From Streptomyces dysideae (GTDB lineage Bacteria; Actinomycetota; Actinomycetes; Streptomycetales; Streptomycetaceae), in NCBI RefSeq assembly GCF_001514305.1, contig NZ_KQ949075.1:238960-302959 (forward strand): a stretch of 64,000 bases of DNA, given 5' to 3'. A program made the position numbers and the translations under genes. Below are positions 27,745 to 37,040 of this stretch, piece after piece; position 1 is the stretch's first letter, and each line of letters opens with the position of its first letter. Under the pieces are notes generated by a model. The model saw only the letters and a program-made list of their open reading frames with translations. It searched no databases and had not been told where the DNA came from.

Positions 27745-28898
27745 ACGGGCTGCTCCGTGCGAGCGAAACGCTTCGGGGTGAAGGGGCGGACCTCGTCCGG
27801 CAGTTCACCGGTGGTCAGGGCATGGGCCAGCACATCGCCGGTGACCGGCGTGAGCAGCACGCCGTTGCGGTAGTGCCCGGTGGCCAGCAGCAGGCCGTCC
27901 AGCTCGGTCGGGCCGAGGAGCGGCGCGTTGTCGGGGGAGCCGGGGCGCAGGCCCGCGCGGGTCTCCGTCAGCGGCAGCTCCGTGATGCCGGGGACCAACT
28001 CGTGCGCGTCCCGCAGCAGTTCGTACACCCCGCCGACGGTCACCGTGGTGTCCCAGCCCAGTTCCTCGCTCGTCGCCCCGACGACCAGCTCACCGCTCTC
28101 GCGCGGCACCAGATAGACCTGGCTGCCGCGCACCACGGCGCGCACGGTCCGGCTCAGGAACGGGGCGTACCGCTTCGGCACGGTGAGCCGCAGCACCTGC
28201 CCCTTCACGGGCCGTACGGGCGGCAGGACGTCCTCCGGGACCCCGTCGAGCCGCCCGCTGAGGCTGCCGCCCGCGAGCACCACCTGCCCGGCGCCCAGCG
28301 CGCCGCCGTCGGCCGTGACGATGCCCGCGGCCCGCTCCCGTACGACGCTGAGCCGCTCGGCCCACACCCGGTGGAAGACCACGCCCGCCCGTTCGCACGC
28401 GGCCACCAGCGCGCAGGCGAGACGCCGCGGGTCGATCTGGTGGTCGCCGTCCACCCGCAGCCCCCCGCGCACGCCCGGCGCGAGCATCGGCTCCAGGCGC
28501 CGGCACTCCCGCCCCGACAGCCACTCGGAGTCCAGCCCCGACTGCCGCTGCAGCGCGTGCAGTTCGCGCAGATGGGCGCGGTCGTCAGCGTCCAGGGCAA
28601 CGGCGAGCGTGCCGCACCGGCGGTAGCCGAGGTCATGGCCGGTCAGCTCGGTGAGCTCGGCCGCGAAGTCCGGGTAGCGGCGGGCCGAGGCGAGGTTCAG
28701 ACCGAGCAGGGTCTGCTCGCCGTAGTGCAGTTCCGTGACGGCGGCCAGCATCCCGGCAGCCACCTGGGCGGCCCCGCCGCCCGGCTCCGGGTCCACGACG
28801 GCCGTGGCGAACCCGCGCTGCGCGGCCCGCCACGCCGTGACCAGGCCGATGATGCCGCCCCCGATGACGAGGACGTCTGACGTTCGCGTACGCGACAT
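27741..28898 (-). CDS. thiO: glycine oxidase, thiamine pathway
   Basis: 385 residues of the D-amino-acid oxidase fold. FAD-binding VLVIGGGIIGLVTAWRAAQRG, the SGRECRRLEPML and GGLRVDGDHQIDPRRLACAL segments, and the C-terminal RAGLRPGSPDNAPLLGP/LATGHYRNGVLLTP motif typical of ThiO. It oxidises glycine to dehydroglycine for thiazole formation in aerobes. First gene of the thi operon; ATG lies directly downstream of the riboswitch. Confidence 0.94.
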   Translation of the reverse strand: MSRTRTSDVLVIGGGIIGLVTAWRAAQRGFATAVVDPEPGGGAAQVAAGMLAAVTELHYGEQTLLGLNLASARRYPDFAAELTELTGHDLGYRRCGTLAVALDADDRAHLRELHALQRQSGLDSEWLSGRECRRLEPMLAPGVRGGLRVDGDHQIDPRRLACALVAACERAGVVFHRVWAERLSVVRERAAGIVTADGGALGAGQVVLAGGSLSGRLDGVPEDVLPPVRPVKGQVLRLTVPKRYAPFLSRTVRAVVRGSQVYLVPRESGELVVGATSEELGWDTTVTVGGVYELLRDAHELVPGITELPLTETRAGLRPGSPDNAPLLGPTELDGLLLATGHYRNGVLLTPVTGDVLAHALTTGELPDEVRPFTPKRFARTEQPV

Positions 28899-28906
28899 GG
28901 GCGTCC

Positions 28907-28998
28907 AGCCCCTCCCTTCGCCGGCATGACCCGGATCAGGTTCGTACGGTCGGAGGCCGCCAGCCTCCCTCTCAGCCCGGTGCGTCCGGGCTCCCGCG
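28907..28998 (-). promoter_or_regulatory. TPP riboswitch (THI element) of the thiO operon
   Basis: Minus-strand transcript between the presumed promoter and thiO contains the canonical core: GGGCTGAGAGGGAGGC (CUGAGA box, pyrimidine-binding arm) and GAACCTGATCCGGGTCATG followed by CCGGCGAAGGGA (the conserved pyrophosphate-binding arm). The 3' GGGAGGGGC overlaps the probable Shine-Dalgarno, so ligand binding should block translation. Confidence 0.95.
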
Positions 28999-29059
28999 AG
29001 TGCTCTACTTTGGCCACCCTAGCCGCTGGTTCCGTGCCTCTGTAAGGGAGCCTTTTGTC

Positions 29060-29410
29060 ATGCCCCGCTCGCTCGACGGCCTCGTCCTCGCGCCCGTCGC
29101 CGACCAGGCCCCAGGTCAGGTGGGCACCCGCACCCGGTTCACGTACCACGAGAAGGCCGGGGAGATCTGGGCCGAGTACGCGGGCGGCGATGTCGTACGC
29201 GGGCACCTGGTGGGTACACGGGAGGGTGACCGGCTGGACTTCCGGTACGTGCAGCTCAAGCGGGACGGGACCACGTCCTCGGGGCACTGTGTGTCCACGG
29301 TCGTCGAGCTGCCCGACGGGAGGGTGCGGCTCGAGGAGACGTGGGAGTGGGAATCCCAGCGGGGCAGCGGGACCAGCGTTGTGGAGCAGGTCACGGAGCA
29401 CGACGGCTGA
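29060..29410 (+). CDS. small beta-rich protein, function unknown
   Basis: 116 residues without recognised catalytic motif. Alternating strands such as GTRTRFTYHEKAGEIWAEYAG, VRGHLVGTREGDRLDFRYVQL, GHCVSTVVELPDGRVRLEETW suggest a small lipocalin-like or calycin-like barrel. Similar Streptomyces proteins are sometimes labelled N-acetylglutamate synthase, for which I see no support (no GNAT motif). AAGGGAG precedes the ATG. It lies 33 bp before a ferredoxin-reductase-like gene that seems to have its own promoter. Confidence 0.75.
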   Translation: MPRSLDGLVLAPVADQAPGQVGTRTRFTYHEKAGEIWAEYAGGDVVRGHLVGTREGDRLDFRYVQLKRDGTTSSGHCVSTVVELPDGRVRLEETWEWESQRGSGTSVVEQVTEHDG

Positions 29411-29426
29411 CTGACAATTCGTCAGT
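29410..29426. promoter_or_regulatory. palindrome in promoter of the flavoprotein gene
   Basis: ACTGAC-AATTC-GTCAGT, a 17-bp inverted repeat, lies between CTGACT (29407-29412, possible -35) and TATGGT (29431-29436, possible -10; 18 bp spacer), with the GTG start 6 nt further on. A repressor here would block transcription directly. The half-site ACTGAC/GTCAGT is the same as in the palindrome at 40688-40701. Confidence 0.55.
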
Positions 29427-29442
29427 TGTCTATGGTGATCAG

Positions 29443-30669
29443 GTGAGCGAGCAGACGCAGGAACGGCCACCGTCCGCGCGGCGGACCGTCGTCGTGGGCG
29501 CGGGCATGGCGGGCGTACAGACCGCGGTCGCCCTGCGGGAACAGGGCTTCACCGGCACCGTGACACTGATCGGCGCCGAACCCCACCAGCCCTACGACCG
29601 GCCGCCGCTGTCCAAGGCCGTCCTGCTCGGCAAGGCCGAGGGCTCCGCCTTCGACGTCGACTTCGAGGCGCTCGGCATCGCACTGCAGCTCGGGCGCGAG
29701 GTGCTGGGCGTGCGCCCCGCCGCGCACGAGCTGGACACCGAGGCCGGGCCCGTCCCGTACGACGTCCTGGTCCTCGCGACCGGCGCCGAACCGATCCGGC
29801 TGCCGGGCGCCGAGGGCGTGCCCGGCGTGCATCTGCTGCGCACCCTGGACGACGCCGAGCGGCTGCGCCCGGTGCTCGCCCGGCAGCACGACATCGTGGT
29901 CGTCGGCGCGGGCTGGATCGGCGCCGAGTTCGCCACGGCGGCCCGCGAGGCGGGCTGCGCGGTGACGGTCGTGGAGGCCGCCGACCGGCCGCTGGCGGGC
30001 GCGCTGCCCGCGGAGGTCGCGGCGCCGATGACGGACTGGTACGCCGACGCCGGAGTCGCGCTGCGCACGCACGCGCGCGTGGAGCGCGTCGAACCGGGGG
30101 CGGTCCTGCTCGACGACGGCTCGCGGGTGCCCGCGGGCGCCGTGGTGATCGGCATCGGGGCGCGGCCCGCCACGGGCTGGCTGGCCGGCTCCGGCATCGA
30201 GCTCGGCGCGTACGGCGAGGTCGTGGCCGACGACCGCCTGCGCACCTCGGCGCCGGACGTCTTCGCGGTCGGCGACTGCGCCTCCTTCCCTTCGGGAAGG
30301 TACGGCGAGCGCCTGCTGGTCCACCACTGGGACAACGCCCTCCAGGGTCCCCGCACGGTGGCCGCGAACATCCTCGGCGAGAACCCCGCGGTCTACGACC
30401 CCGTCCCGTACTTCTGGTCGGAGCAGTTCGGCCGCTTCGTCCAGTACGCCGGCCATCACCCCGCCGCCGACCTGACCATATGGCGCGGCGAACCGTCGGG
30501 ACCGGCCTGGACGGTGTGCTGGCTGCGCGAGAACCGCCTGGTCGCCCTGCTGGCCGTGGGTCGCCCCAGGGACCTGGCCCAGGGGCGGCGGCTGATCGAG
30601 GCGGGGACGGAGCTGCGCCCGGAGCTGCTGGCGGACCCCGCCAAGCCGCTGAAGGCGGCGGTCGCTTAG
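29443..30669 (+). CDS. FAD-dependent NAD(P)H oxidoreductase (ferredoxin reductase-like)
   Basis: 408 residues. Two Rossmann motifs, VVGAGMAGVQTAVALREQG (FAD) and VVGAGWIGAEFATAAREAG with the following VTVVEAAD (NAD), and the FAD-binding VFAVGDCASFP near residue 280. A C-terminal reductase dimerisation domain (DPVPYFWSEQFGRFVQYAG) identifies the putidaredoxin/rhodocoxin reductase group, which supplies electrons via a ferredoxin to P450s or dioxygenases. No P450 or ferredoxin gene is adjacent. GTG start placed at the end of the promoter region described above. Confidence 0.88.
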   Translation: MSEQTQERPPSARRTVVVGAGMAGVQTAVALREQGFTGTVTLIGAEPHQPYDRPPLSKAVLLGKAEGSAFDVDFEALGIALQLGREVLGVRPAAHELDTEAGPVPYDVLVLATGAEPIRLPGAEGVPGVHLLRTLDDAERLRPVLARQHDIVVVGAGWIGAEFATAAREAGCAVTVVEAADRPLAGALPAEVAAPMTDWYADAGVALRTHARVERVEPGAVLLDDGSRVPAGAVVIGIGARPATGWLAGSGIELGAYGEVVADDRLRTSAPDVFAVGDCASFPSGRYGERLLVHHWDNALQGPRTVAANILGENPAVYDPVPYFWSEQFGRFVQYAGHHPAADLTIWRGEPSGPAWTVCWLRENRLVALLAVGRPRDLAQGRRLIEAGTELRPELLADPAKPLKAAVA

Positions 30670-30745
30670 CCCGGGTGCCCCGGCATCACCCCTGGTCGGA
30701 CGGGTCTGGCTTCCGACTGTCAGTCCGGGATGGCAGGCTTGTTCC

Positions 30746-31117
30746 GTGACCGAGATTGACGCAAAGATCGATGCTCTCGTCCCCGCCTGGCTCACCCTGC
30801 CCGATATCGCCGAAATGCTCGATGTCGAGGTGACGCGTGTGCGGCAGCTGGTCAAGGAGGGCCAGCTCATCGCCGTACGCCGGGGTGAGAACCGCGCGCT
30901 GCACGTTCCCGCCGCCTTCATCGACGAGAAGGAGCAGAAGGTCGTCAAGGGCCTCACCGGCACCCTGACGCTCCTGCGGGACGACGGCTTCACCGACGAA
31001 GAGATGCTCGAGTGGCTTTTCACCCCCGACCCGAGCCTGCCCGGCACCCCCGCGCAGGCCCTCAGCGAGAATCGCGGCACGGAGGTGAAGCGCCGCGCCC
31101 AGGCGCTCGCCGTCTGA
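30746..31117 (+). CDS. Rv2175c-family HTH DNA-binding protein
   Basis: 123 residues. N-terminal winged-helix/MerR-like HTH (WLTLPDIAEMLDVEVTRVRQLVKEGQLIAVRRGENRALHVP) and a C-terminal helical Rv2175c_C domain (GLTGTLTLLRDDGFTDEEMLEWLF and a polar tail). The M. tuberculosis homologue binds DNA and is phosphorylated by PknL on an N-terminal Thr, losing DNA binding; here the N-terminal VTEIDAKID offers a Thr at position 2. Encoded close to the PASTA kinase. GTG start; GACTG-T-CAGTC palindrome (30714-30724) is 22 bp upstream and may be an autoregulatory site. Confidence 0.87.
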   Translation: MTEIDAKIDALVPAWLTLPDIAEMLDVEVTRVRQLVKEGQLIAVRRGENRALHVPAAFIDEKEQKVVKGLTGTLTLLRDDGFTDEEMLEWLFTPDPSLPGTPAQALSENRGTEVKRRAQALAV

Positions 31118-31227
31118 ACCGAACAGGCTGATCCGAACACCGTCCGGCGTACGGGCCGGGGTCCCCATGGGGCCACGGCCGTGGTTCACTGCGGCCCGTA
31201 CGCCACTGTCAACGGGGGGACACTCAC

Positions 31228-31884
31228 ATGCCCGATACCGCAGCCGGGGCACGCGCCCGCGTCGCCGACGCCCGCGTCTACCTCTGCACGGACGCCCGCA
31301 AGCGCCAGGGCGATCTCGCGGAGTTCCTGGATGTCGTTCTGGCCGGCGGCGTCGACATCGTCCAGTTGCGCGACAAGGGCATGGAGGCGGCCGAAGAGCT
31401 GGAGCACCTGAAGGTCTTCGCCGACGCCTGCGCCCGGCACGGCAAGCTCCTCGCGGTCAACGACCGCGCGGACGTCGCCCACGCCGCCGGCTCCCACGTC
31501 CTGCACCTCGGCCAGGGCGATCTCCCCGTCCCCGCGGCCCGCGCGATCCTCGGCGACGACATCCTCGTCGGCCGCTCCACGCACTCCGAGGCGGAGGCCG
31601 CCGCGGCCGCCGTCCAGGAGGGCGTCGACTACTTCTGCACCGGCCCGTGCTGGCCGACCCCCACCAAGCCCGGCCGCCACGCCCCCGGCCTCGACCTGGT
31701 CCGCCACACCGCCGCCCTCGGCACCGACCGCCCCTGGTTCGCCATCGGCGGGATCGACCTCGGCAACCTCGACGACGTGCTGGAGGCCGGCGCCCGCCGG
31801 GTCGTCGTCGTACGGGCGATCACCGAGGCGGACGACCCGGGCGCCGCGTCGGCGGAGTTCGCGAAGCGGCTGCGGCAGGCGTAG
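31228..31884 (+). CDS. thiE: thiamine-phosphate synthase
   Basis: 218 residues, TIM-barrel Thi[90 protein letters not shown] and [17 protein letters not shown] phosphate loop. It couples HMP-PP with the thiazole phosphate made by ThiG to give thiamine phosphate. Not preceded by a TPP riboswitch of its own as far as I can see. A GGGGCT-CGG-AGCCCC hairpin (31906-31920) follows the stop as a likely terminator. Confidence 0.95.
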   Translation: MPDTAAGARARVADARVYLCTDARKRQGDLAEFLDVVLAGGVDIVQLRDKGMEAAEELEHLKVFADACARHGKLLAVNDRADVAHAAGSHVLHLGQGDLPVPAARAILGDDILVGRSTHSEAEAAAAAVQEGVDYFCTGPCWPTPTKPGRHAPGLDLVRHTAALGTDRPWFAIGGIDLGNLDDVLEAGARRVVVVRAITEADDPGAASAEFAKRLRQA

Positions 31885-32047
31885 CGCCTGGCCTGTCCTG
31901 CCTGCGGGGCTCGGAGCCCCTCGGCGCGGCGGCTCTCGGGGCCTGGTTCGTCTCACGTCTGTCCAAGGGGTGGACAGTAAAGCGACAATCCGGGCAAATG
32001 TCCGGCATTCGGTTGGGGGACCGGCCACCCCTGGCTAACCTGCGGGT

Positions 32048-32971
32048 ATGGCCCTAGGCACCGCATCCATCAGGTCGGACCACGCCCGAACCGTGCGCGA
32101 GATGCTCGCGACCGGTAAGACGACGTACTCGTTCGAGTTCTACGCCCCGAAGACCCCTAAGGGCGAGCGGAACCTGTGGAACGCGCTGCGCCGGGTCGAG
32201 GCCGTGGCACCCGACTTCGTCTCCGTGACCTACGGCGCGGGCGGCTCCACCCGCGCGGGCACGGTCAAGGCGACCGAGGCCATCGCCTCCGACACCACGC
32301 TCACCCCGATCGCCCACCTCACCGCCGTCGACCACTCGGTGGCCGACCTGCGCAACATCATCGGGCAGTACGCCGACGCCGGGATCCGCAACATGCTGGC
32401 ACTGCGCGGCGACCCGCCCGGCGACCCGATGGGCGACTGGGTGCCGCACCCCCAGGGCCTGACCTACGCCGCCGAACTCGTCGAACTGATCAAGACGTCC
32501 GGCGACTTCTGTGTGGGCGTCGCCGCCTTCCCCGCGATGCACCCGCGCTCCGCCGACTGGGACGCCGACGTGAACCACTTCGTCGACAAGTGCCGCGCGG
32601 GCGCGGACTACGCCATCACGCAGATGTTCTTCCAGCCGGAGGACTATCTGCGGCTCCGTGACCGGGTCGCGGCCGCCGGCTGCGACACCCCGATCATCCC
32701 CGAGATCATGCCGATCGCCAGTGTGCGGAACCTCGAGCGCATCCCGTCCCTCACCAACGCCACGTTCCCGGACGTCCTGAAAGAGCGGATCCTCACAGCA
32801 CAGGACGATCCGGCCGCTGTACGCTCCATTGGCATCGAGTACGCCACGGAGTTCTGCGCACGGCTGCTGGCCGAGGGAGTGCCCGGACTGCACTTCATCA
32901 CGCTCAACAACTCCACGGCGACGCTGGAAATCTACGAGAACCTGGGCCTGCACCAACCGCCGCAGGCCTAG
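32048..32971 (+). CDS. metF: 5,10-methylenetetrahydrofolate reductase
   Basis: 307 residues. Starts with the catalytic [17 protein letters not shown] block (Glu), then [74 protein letters not shown] and [14 protein letters not shown] enzyme that makes 5-methyl-THF for methionine synthesis. A TAACCT hexamer lies 6 nt before the ATG and there is no Shine-Dalgarno, so a leaderless mRNA is likely. Confidence 0.96.
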   Translation: MALGTASIRSDHARTVREMLATGKTTYSFEFYAPKTPKGERNLWNALRRVEAVAPDFVSVTYGAGGSTRAGTVKATEAIASDTTLTPIAHLTAVDHSVADLRNIIGQYADAGIRNMLALRGDPPGDPMGDWVPHPQGLTYAAELVELIKTSGDFCVGVAAFPAMHPRSADWDADVNHFVDKCRAGADYAITQMFFQPEDYLRLRDRVAAAGCDTPIIPEIMPIASVRNLERIPSLTNATFPDVLKERILTAQDDPAAVRSIGIEYATEFCARLLAEGVPGLHFITLNNSTATLEIYENLGLHQPPQA

Positions 32972-33028
32972 ACCGGCCGCACTGCTATACGTCACACTGC
33001 GTAGGCGGTCACTGGGAGAGGGGCGTAC

Positions 33029-34006
33029 ATGGGCTGGACGGTCCTCTACATCGCGTTCGGAGTTGTCGCGCTGTGGCTGCTCGGTGAGGTGCTGCTGCAG
33101 TACAAGGCGCGTCTGCGCTGGCGGCTGCTCGCCTTCGTCGGCTTCCTCGGCGTCGTGCTCGGGGTGCTGATCCCGTCCGTGCCCGTCATCGCGCTGGGCG
33201 CGGTCGCGTTCGCGGTCGGCCAGACGTACGTCACGCTGTCGTTCCGCCGTGGCTTCGCGGCCGGCTGGGCGGTCTCCGCGCCGGGCCTGAGCGGCCTCGC
33301 CAAGCGCCGCCGCGGTGAGCCGGAGCACCAGGACCCGAGCCTCGAGGTCTCCGACCTCCAGGCGGCCGACACCGGCTTCGCCGACGACGACGCCAAGTAC
33401 GGCCAGGACAACCTCGGTTACGACGACTACGACCGCGACGACGTCTTCGCGCCCGCACGCCAGGCCCAGCCGACGGCCGCCGAGACCACCTCCGTGTACG
33501 AGCCGCAGCCCCTGCCCGACGACACGGGCTCGTACGGCGTCTACAGCGACGCCGCCTACGCCGGCGACCAGTCCTACGCGGCCCCGGCCCAGGACCAGTA
33601 CGCGGCGGCGGCCCAGGACCAGTACGCGGCGGCGGCCCAGGGCGCCGACCAGACCTACGCGTACGACGGCTACACCGGCTACGACCAGCAACAGTACGGC
33701 TATGACGCGACCGGCCAGCAGCAGTACGCCGCGTACTCCGACCCGTACATCGGCACCCAGACCTACGGCGGTGTGACGTACGACGCATATGGCCAGCAGC
33801 AGTACGGCCAGCAGGGCTACGGCCAGGACCAGTACGCCACCGGCACCTACGGCGAGACCCCGCCCGGCGGCGTCTGGGTTCCCCAGCAGCGCAGCACCGA
33901 CGACCCGTACGGCGGTGAACTCCCGCCGGAGCAGCAGTACCCGTACCAGGGCGACGGCCAGGGCCAGGGGAACGGCAACGGGTACGACGAGCAGTACCGG
34001 TTCTGA
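33029..34006 (+). CDS. membrane protein with long Tyr/Gln/Asp-rich low-complexity tail, function unknown
   Basis: 325 residues. N-terminus carries two membrane helices (WTVLYIAFGVVALWLLGEVLL and WRLLAFVGFLGVVLGVLIPSVPVIALG) and a short amphipathic part (VGQTYVTLSFRRGFAAGWAV). From about residue 110 on, it is acidic and then Tyr/Gln-rich, with in-frame repeats of QDQYAAAA, YGYD and QQQYG, ending QYPYQGDGQGQ. Such prion-like tails are found in condensate-forming or cell-pole proteins. The gene is monocistronic between metF and a convergent flavoprotein gene. GAGAGGGG precedes the ATG. Confidence 0.82.
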   Translation: MGWTVLYIAFGVVALWLLGEVLLQYKARLRWRLLAFVGFLGVVLGVLIPSVPVIALGAVAFAVGQTYVTLSFRRGFAAGWAVSAPGLSGLAKRRRGEPEHQDPSLEVSDLQAADTGFADDDAKYGQDNLGYDDYDRDDVFAPARQAQPTAAETTSVYEPQPLPDDTGSYGVYSDAAYAGDQSYAAPAQDQYAAAAQDQYAAAAQGADQTYAYDGYTGYDQQQYGYDATGQQQYAAYSDPYIGTQTYGGVTYDAYGQQQYGQQGYGQDQYATGTYGETPPGGVWVPQQRSTDDPYGGELPPEQQYPYQGDGQGQGNGNGYDEQYRF

Positions 34007-34019
34007 ATCTCCGGTGAGC

Positions 34020-34052
34020 TGAGCGCCCGTCAGGCAGCCTGTCGGGCGCTCA
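34020..34052. terminator. bidirectional terminator hairpin
   Basis: TGAGCGCCCGTCAGGC-A-GCCTGTCGGGCGCTCA, 16-bp arms with one T-T mismatch, separates the convergent genes and overlaps the stop codon of the minus-strand one. Confidence 0.8.
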
Positions 34053-35561
34053 CTGCGACCCCCGGAACTCCGGCCCGTCCACGATCAGCCCGGCGGCCAG
34101 CGCGCCCGACATCCCGGCGTGCGGGAGACCGCCCCCCGGATGCGACCAGCCGCCGACGGTGAACAGGCCCGGTATCCGCGTGCTGTTGGACGGGCGCAGG
34201 AAAGTCCCCTCCGCCCCGGCCAGCGCGGGTGCGGGCACCCCGCCGCCCTCGGCCCCCGTCTCCTCCAGCGTGTGCACCGGCGTACGGACCTCGCGCCACA
34301 GCGTCCGCTCACGCAGCCCCGGTATCGCGCGCTCGGCGACGGCGACCATGCGGTCGGCGAAGGCGTCGGCGGCGCCGGGCGCGGTCCAGTTATAGAGCAT
34401 CTGCGACGGCACCGTCGCCGTGAGCACCATCGACTCGTGCGCGTCGTCGGGGCGCAGGGCGGGATCGTCCGGCCGGTCGATCCGGACCGTCGGACGCGGG
34501 GGCGGCTCGCCGAGCCCGAAGGCGTCCCACTCGGCCTGCCGGTCCGGGGCATGCACCACCGTCCGATGCGCGGCGTCGGCCTTCCGCGCCCCGCGCAGCG
34601 CGAGACAGACCACGACCCGGCCGGGGGACATGCCCTCGGGGCCGGGCTCGACCTGCTCCGCGCCGTACAGCTCACGGCCGTGCGCCAGCTCGCCGAGACG
34701 CCACGGTCCGGTGCCGACGACCGTGTCCGCCTCCTCGACCGTCCCGTCCGCGAGCTCCAGCCCCGCTGCCCGGCCGTCCTTCTCCAGGACCCCGGCGACC
34801 TCGGCGCCGAAACGGAACTCGACCCTCCGGGCCAGGCACCGCTCGTACACCGCGCGCGCCAACTCCCGCATGCCGCCCCGGACATACCAGGTCCCGAAGG
34901 CATGCTCCATGTACGGCAGCACGGCCGCGCTCGCCGGGGTGCCGGCCCGGTCGAGGCCGTACGCGAGGGCGTAACCGTCCAGGAGGGCGACGAGCCGGGG
35001 ATCGCGCAGCTCCCAGGCGCCGACCTCGCCGAGCGTGCCGGCCCGGCGGGTACGCAGCAGCCGCTTGTGCGGGACAGCGGGGTAGGGCTCGCGGTCGGCC
35101 AGCACCGACCAGTTGGGCCACAGGGGCTCCTCCAGCAGTGGCCGGCGGGTCCGGTCCCAGGCCTCGCGGGCCCGGACCAGGAAGTCGCCCCAGCGGCCGC
35201 CCGCACCCGACCCGAGCGCCTCGTCGAGGGCGGCGACGACGCCCGCGCGCGAGGCGTTCGGCAGGGCGACCTCCGTGCCGTCCGCGAAGACGTGCCGTGA
35301 CGACGGGTCGACCTGGACCAGCTCGACGCACGCCTCCAGCGGCTCCTTGCCCGTCTTGATGAACAGATCGCGGTACACGGCGGGCAAGGTCAGCAGCCCG
35401 GGCCCGGTGTCGAACCCGAAACCCTCCCGCTCGAAGCGGCGGACCGCTCCGCCGTACGTCTCCGTACGCTCGTACACCGCCACCCGGTGGCCCGCGACGG
35501 CCAGCCGGGCAGCAGCCGCCATCGCGCCCATCCCAGCGCCGATCACCGCAATCCGTGCCAT
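34050..35561 (-). CDS. phytoene desaturase/CrtI-like FAD-dependent oxidoreductase
   Basis: 503 residues. The N-terminus is the FAD dinucleotide fold: MARIAVIGAGMGAMAAAARL, then AVYERTETYGGAVRRFEREGFGFDTGPGLLTLP, the CrtI/polyprenyl-isomerase style GFxFDTGP block. The C-terminus has LFTVGGWSHPGGGLPHAGMSGALAAGLI, the second FAD motif. It belongs to the phytoene dehydrogenase-related group; no other carotenoid gene is in the window, so the natural substrate is not known. ATG at 35561 begins the fold; in-frame sequence further upstream has no domain content. Confidence 0.85.
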   Translation of the reverse strand: MARIAVIGAGMGAMAAAARLAVAGHRVAVYERTETYGGAVRRFEREGFGFDTGPGLLTLPAVYRDLFIKTGKEPLEACVELVQVDPSSRHVFADGTEVALPNASRAGVVAALDEALGSGAGGRWGDFLVRAREAWDRTRRPLLEEPLWPNWSVLADREPYPAVPHKRLLRTRRAGTLGEVGAWELRDPRLVALLDGYALAYGLDRAGTPASAAVLPYMEHAFGTWYVRGGMRELARAVYERCLARRVEFRFGAEVAGVLEKDGRAAGLELADGTVEEADTVVGTGPWRLGELAHGRELYGAEQVEPGPEGMSPGRVVVCLALRGARKADAAHRTVVHAPDRQAEWDAFGLGEPPPRPTVRIDRPDDPALRPDDAHESMVLTATVPSQMLYNWTAPGAADAFADRMVAVAERAIPGLRERTLWREVRTPVHTLEETGAEGGGVPAPALAGAEGTFLRPSNSTRIPGLFTVGGWSHPGGGLPHAGMSGALAAGLIVDGPEFRGSQ

Positions 35562-36102
35562 GCCTGGGACTTTATCGGCCGCCACTGACAACCCGACCCG
35601 AGGGGCCCTGACCTGCGGTGTTCCGCTGTACGTCGACCCTCGCCGCAGGCCGGACCCGCGCCTTCGGTCTGGCGCGGGTCCGCCCGGTCCCGCCTGCGTC
35701 CCGCGGTTTCGGTCCGGCGTGAATGGCGTCCCGCGGGGGGCGATGCGGACCGCGTGGCTCCGCTCGAAGCCGTGGTGGCGGTCGCCCCCGAGTCGCCCCG
35801 CCGCCTCCTGCGGCAGGCTGCAGCCCGCAGGGTGAGGTCTTTCGTGAGCTTGAGTTCGGTGGGACGTGGCTCCATCTCGGCGGCCCGGGACGGGCACGGC
35901 ATCCGACCGCAGGTGGCGGCCACAACAGGACGCGCAGGCACTTGCCGAAGTTCGCGGCTGTCCGGCTTGGATGGCTCTGGGCCATCCCGCCCGCGCACCC
36001 GCTTTCACCCTCGTCCCGGCGGACGCCGCACCCGTCCAGGCCCTCCCCGCCCCCAGGACGCGCGTCGCCCCTCCCCGCAGAGGAACTGCCCGCGGCCCAC
36101 CC
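35562..36102. other. 541-bp intergenic region, no supported gene
   Basis: Contains a perfect 12-bp hairpin CGGACCCGCGCC/GGCGCGGGTCCG (35651-35682) and several open frames in both directions with Arg/Pro/Ala-rich, non-domain translations. No frame shows the codon-position bias of the neighbours. It may be remnant or regulatory sequence. Confidence 0.45.
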
Positions 36103-36717
36103 TCAGCCCCACGTCGGCCCCGCCCGAGTCCCCACCCGCCTCTCCTCCCGGCGTTGTGCCCTGCGCCGCAGGAAGCGGCGGATTCGGGACGCCACGAAGA
36201 AGAGCACCGTCAGGCCGACCAGGAGCAGTGCGCCGGCGATGAGCGCCGCCGCCTCCGGGTTGAATATCGCGAACGTGACGATTCCGCCGACGCCGAGATC
36301 CTCGGCCAGGCTCACGATCACGTTGCTGAACGGCTCCGGCGAGGTGTTGACCGCCATCCGCGTCCCGGCCTTGACCGCGTGGCTGGCCAGCGCCGACGAA
36401 CCGCCGATCAGGCCCGCCGTCAGATCGGAGAGCGAACCGCTCTGACCGGCGAGCAGCGCCCCGACCCAGGCGCCGGCGACCGGCCGGATCACGGTGTGCA
36501 CCGAGTCCCACACCGAGTCGACGTACGGGATCTTGTCGGCGACGGCCTCGCACAGGAACAGCACGCCCGCTGCGACGAGGACCTCAGGGCGCTGCAGCGT
36601 CTCGGGGACGGCGTCGCTCACCCCCGTCGCGCCGAACACGCCGAGCAGCAGCACCACCGCGTAAGCGTTGACACCGCTGGCCCAGCCACTCGTGAAGACC
36701 AAAGGGAGTACCGACAC
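36103..36717 (-). CDS. DUF4126 integral membrane protein
   Basis: 204 residues with several membrane helices: LPLVFTSGWASGVNAYAVVLLLGVFG, PEVLVAAGVLFLCEAVADKIP, HTVIRPVAGAWVGALLAG, LTAGLIGGSSALASHAVKAGTR and ALIAGALLLVGLTVLFFV, then a basic tail. The GWASGxNAY and EAVADKIPYVDSxWD wording is the DUF4126 signature. Function unknown. GTG at 36717 is taken because TACGAT ends 7 nt upstream (leaderless arrangement); an ATG 42 nt further upstream is the alternative. Confidence 0.8.
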   Translation of the reverse strand: MSVLPLVFTSGWASGVNAYAVVLLLGVFGATGVSDAVPETLQRPEVLVAAGVLFLCEAVADKIPYVDSVWDSVHTVIRPVAGAWVGALLAGQSGSLSDLTAGLIGGSSALASHAVKAGTRMAVNTSPEPFSNVIVSLAEDLGVGGIVTFAIFNPEAAALIAGALLLVGLTVLFFVASRIRRFLRRRAQRREERRVGTRAGPTWG

Positions 36718-36982
36718 GGACGCGATCGTAACCAGTCGGCAACGGGGCGTCCTGGGCATGAGTGCGCAGGACTGAGTATCCGTACCTAGGCAGTGAGTTG
36801 AGTACGCGCGCGGATGGGGTTCGACCTGCGCGAACGAGAGAGTGGAGCCACGGAAAAGGGGCGCGGCTCCGGCACCGGCGACACGGGGCGCCGGAACGGA
36901 GCGGCTCCCGATTCCGCTCCTTCCGTCGGCGAGTGTCGGCGGAAGTGAGGCACGGGGAACCGAGACGACCGACGGGACCCAA

Positions 36983-37024
36983 CGGGGGAACGGGGGGCGT
37001 ACGGGGGAACGGGGGAAACGGGGG
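36983..37024 (+). repeat. cluster of five G-runs (potential G-quadruplex)
   Basis: AACGGGGGAACGGGGGGCGT and ACGGGGGAACGGGGGAAACG followed by GGGG: five tracts of at least five G within 42 bp, an imperfect tandem of (AACGGGGG). It lies in the 402-bp gap upstream of the DUF4126 gene, on the non-template side of nothing annotated. Confidence 0.7.
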
Positions 37025-37040
37025 AGCACGAGAAGGCGTC

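Noticed and set aside
35543..35998. 151-codon minus-strand frame upstream of the CrtI-like gene
   Set aside because: Arg-rich, no family resemblance, several other frames equally open; kept only as intergenic region.
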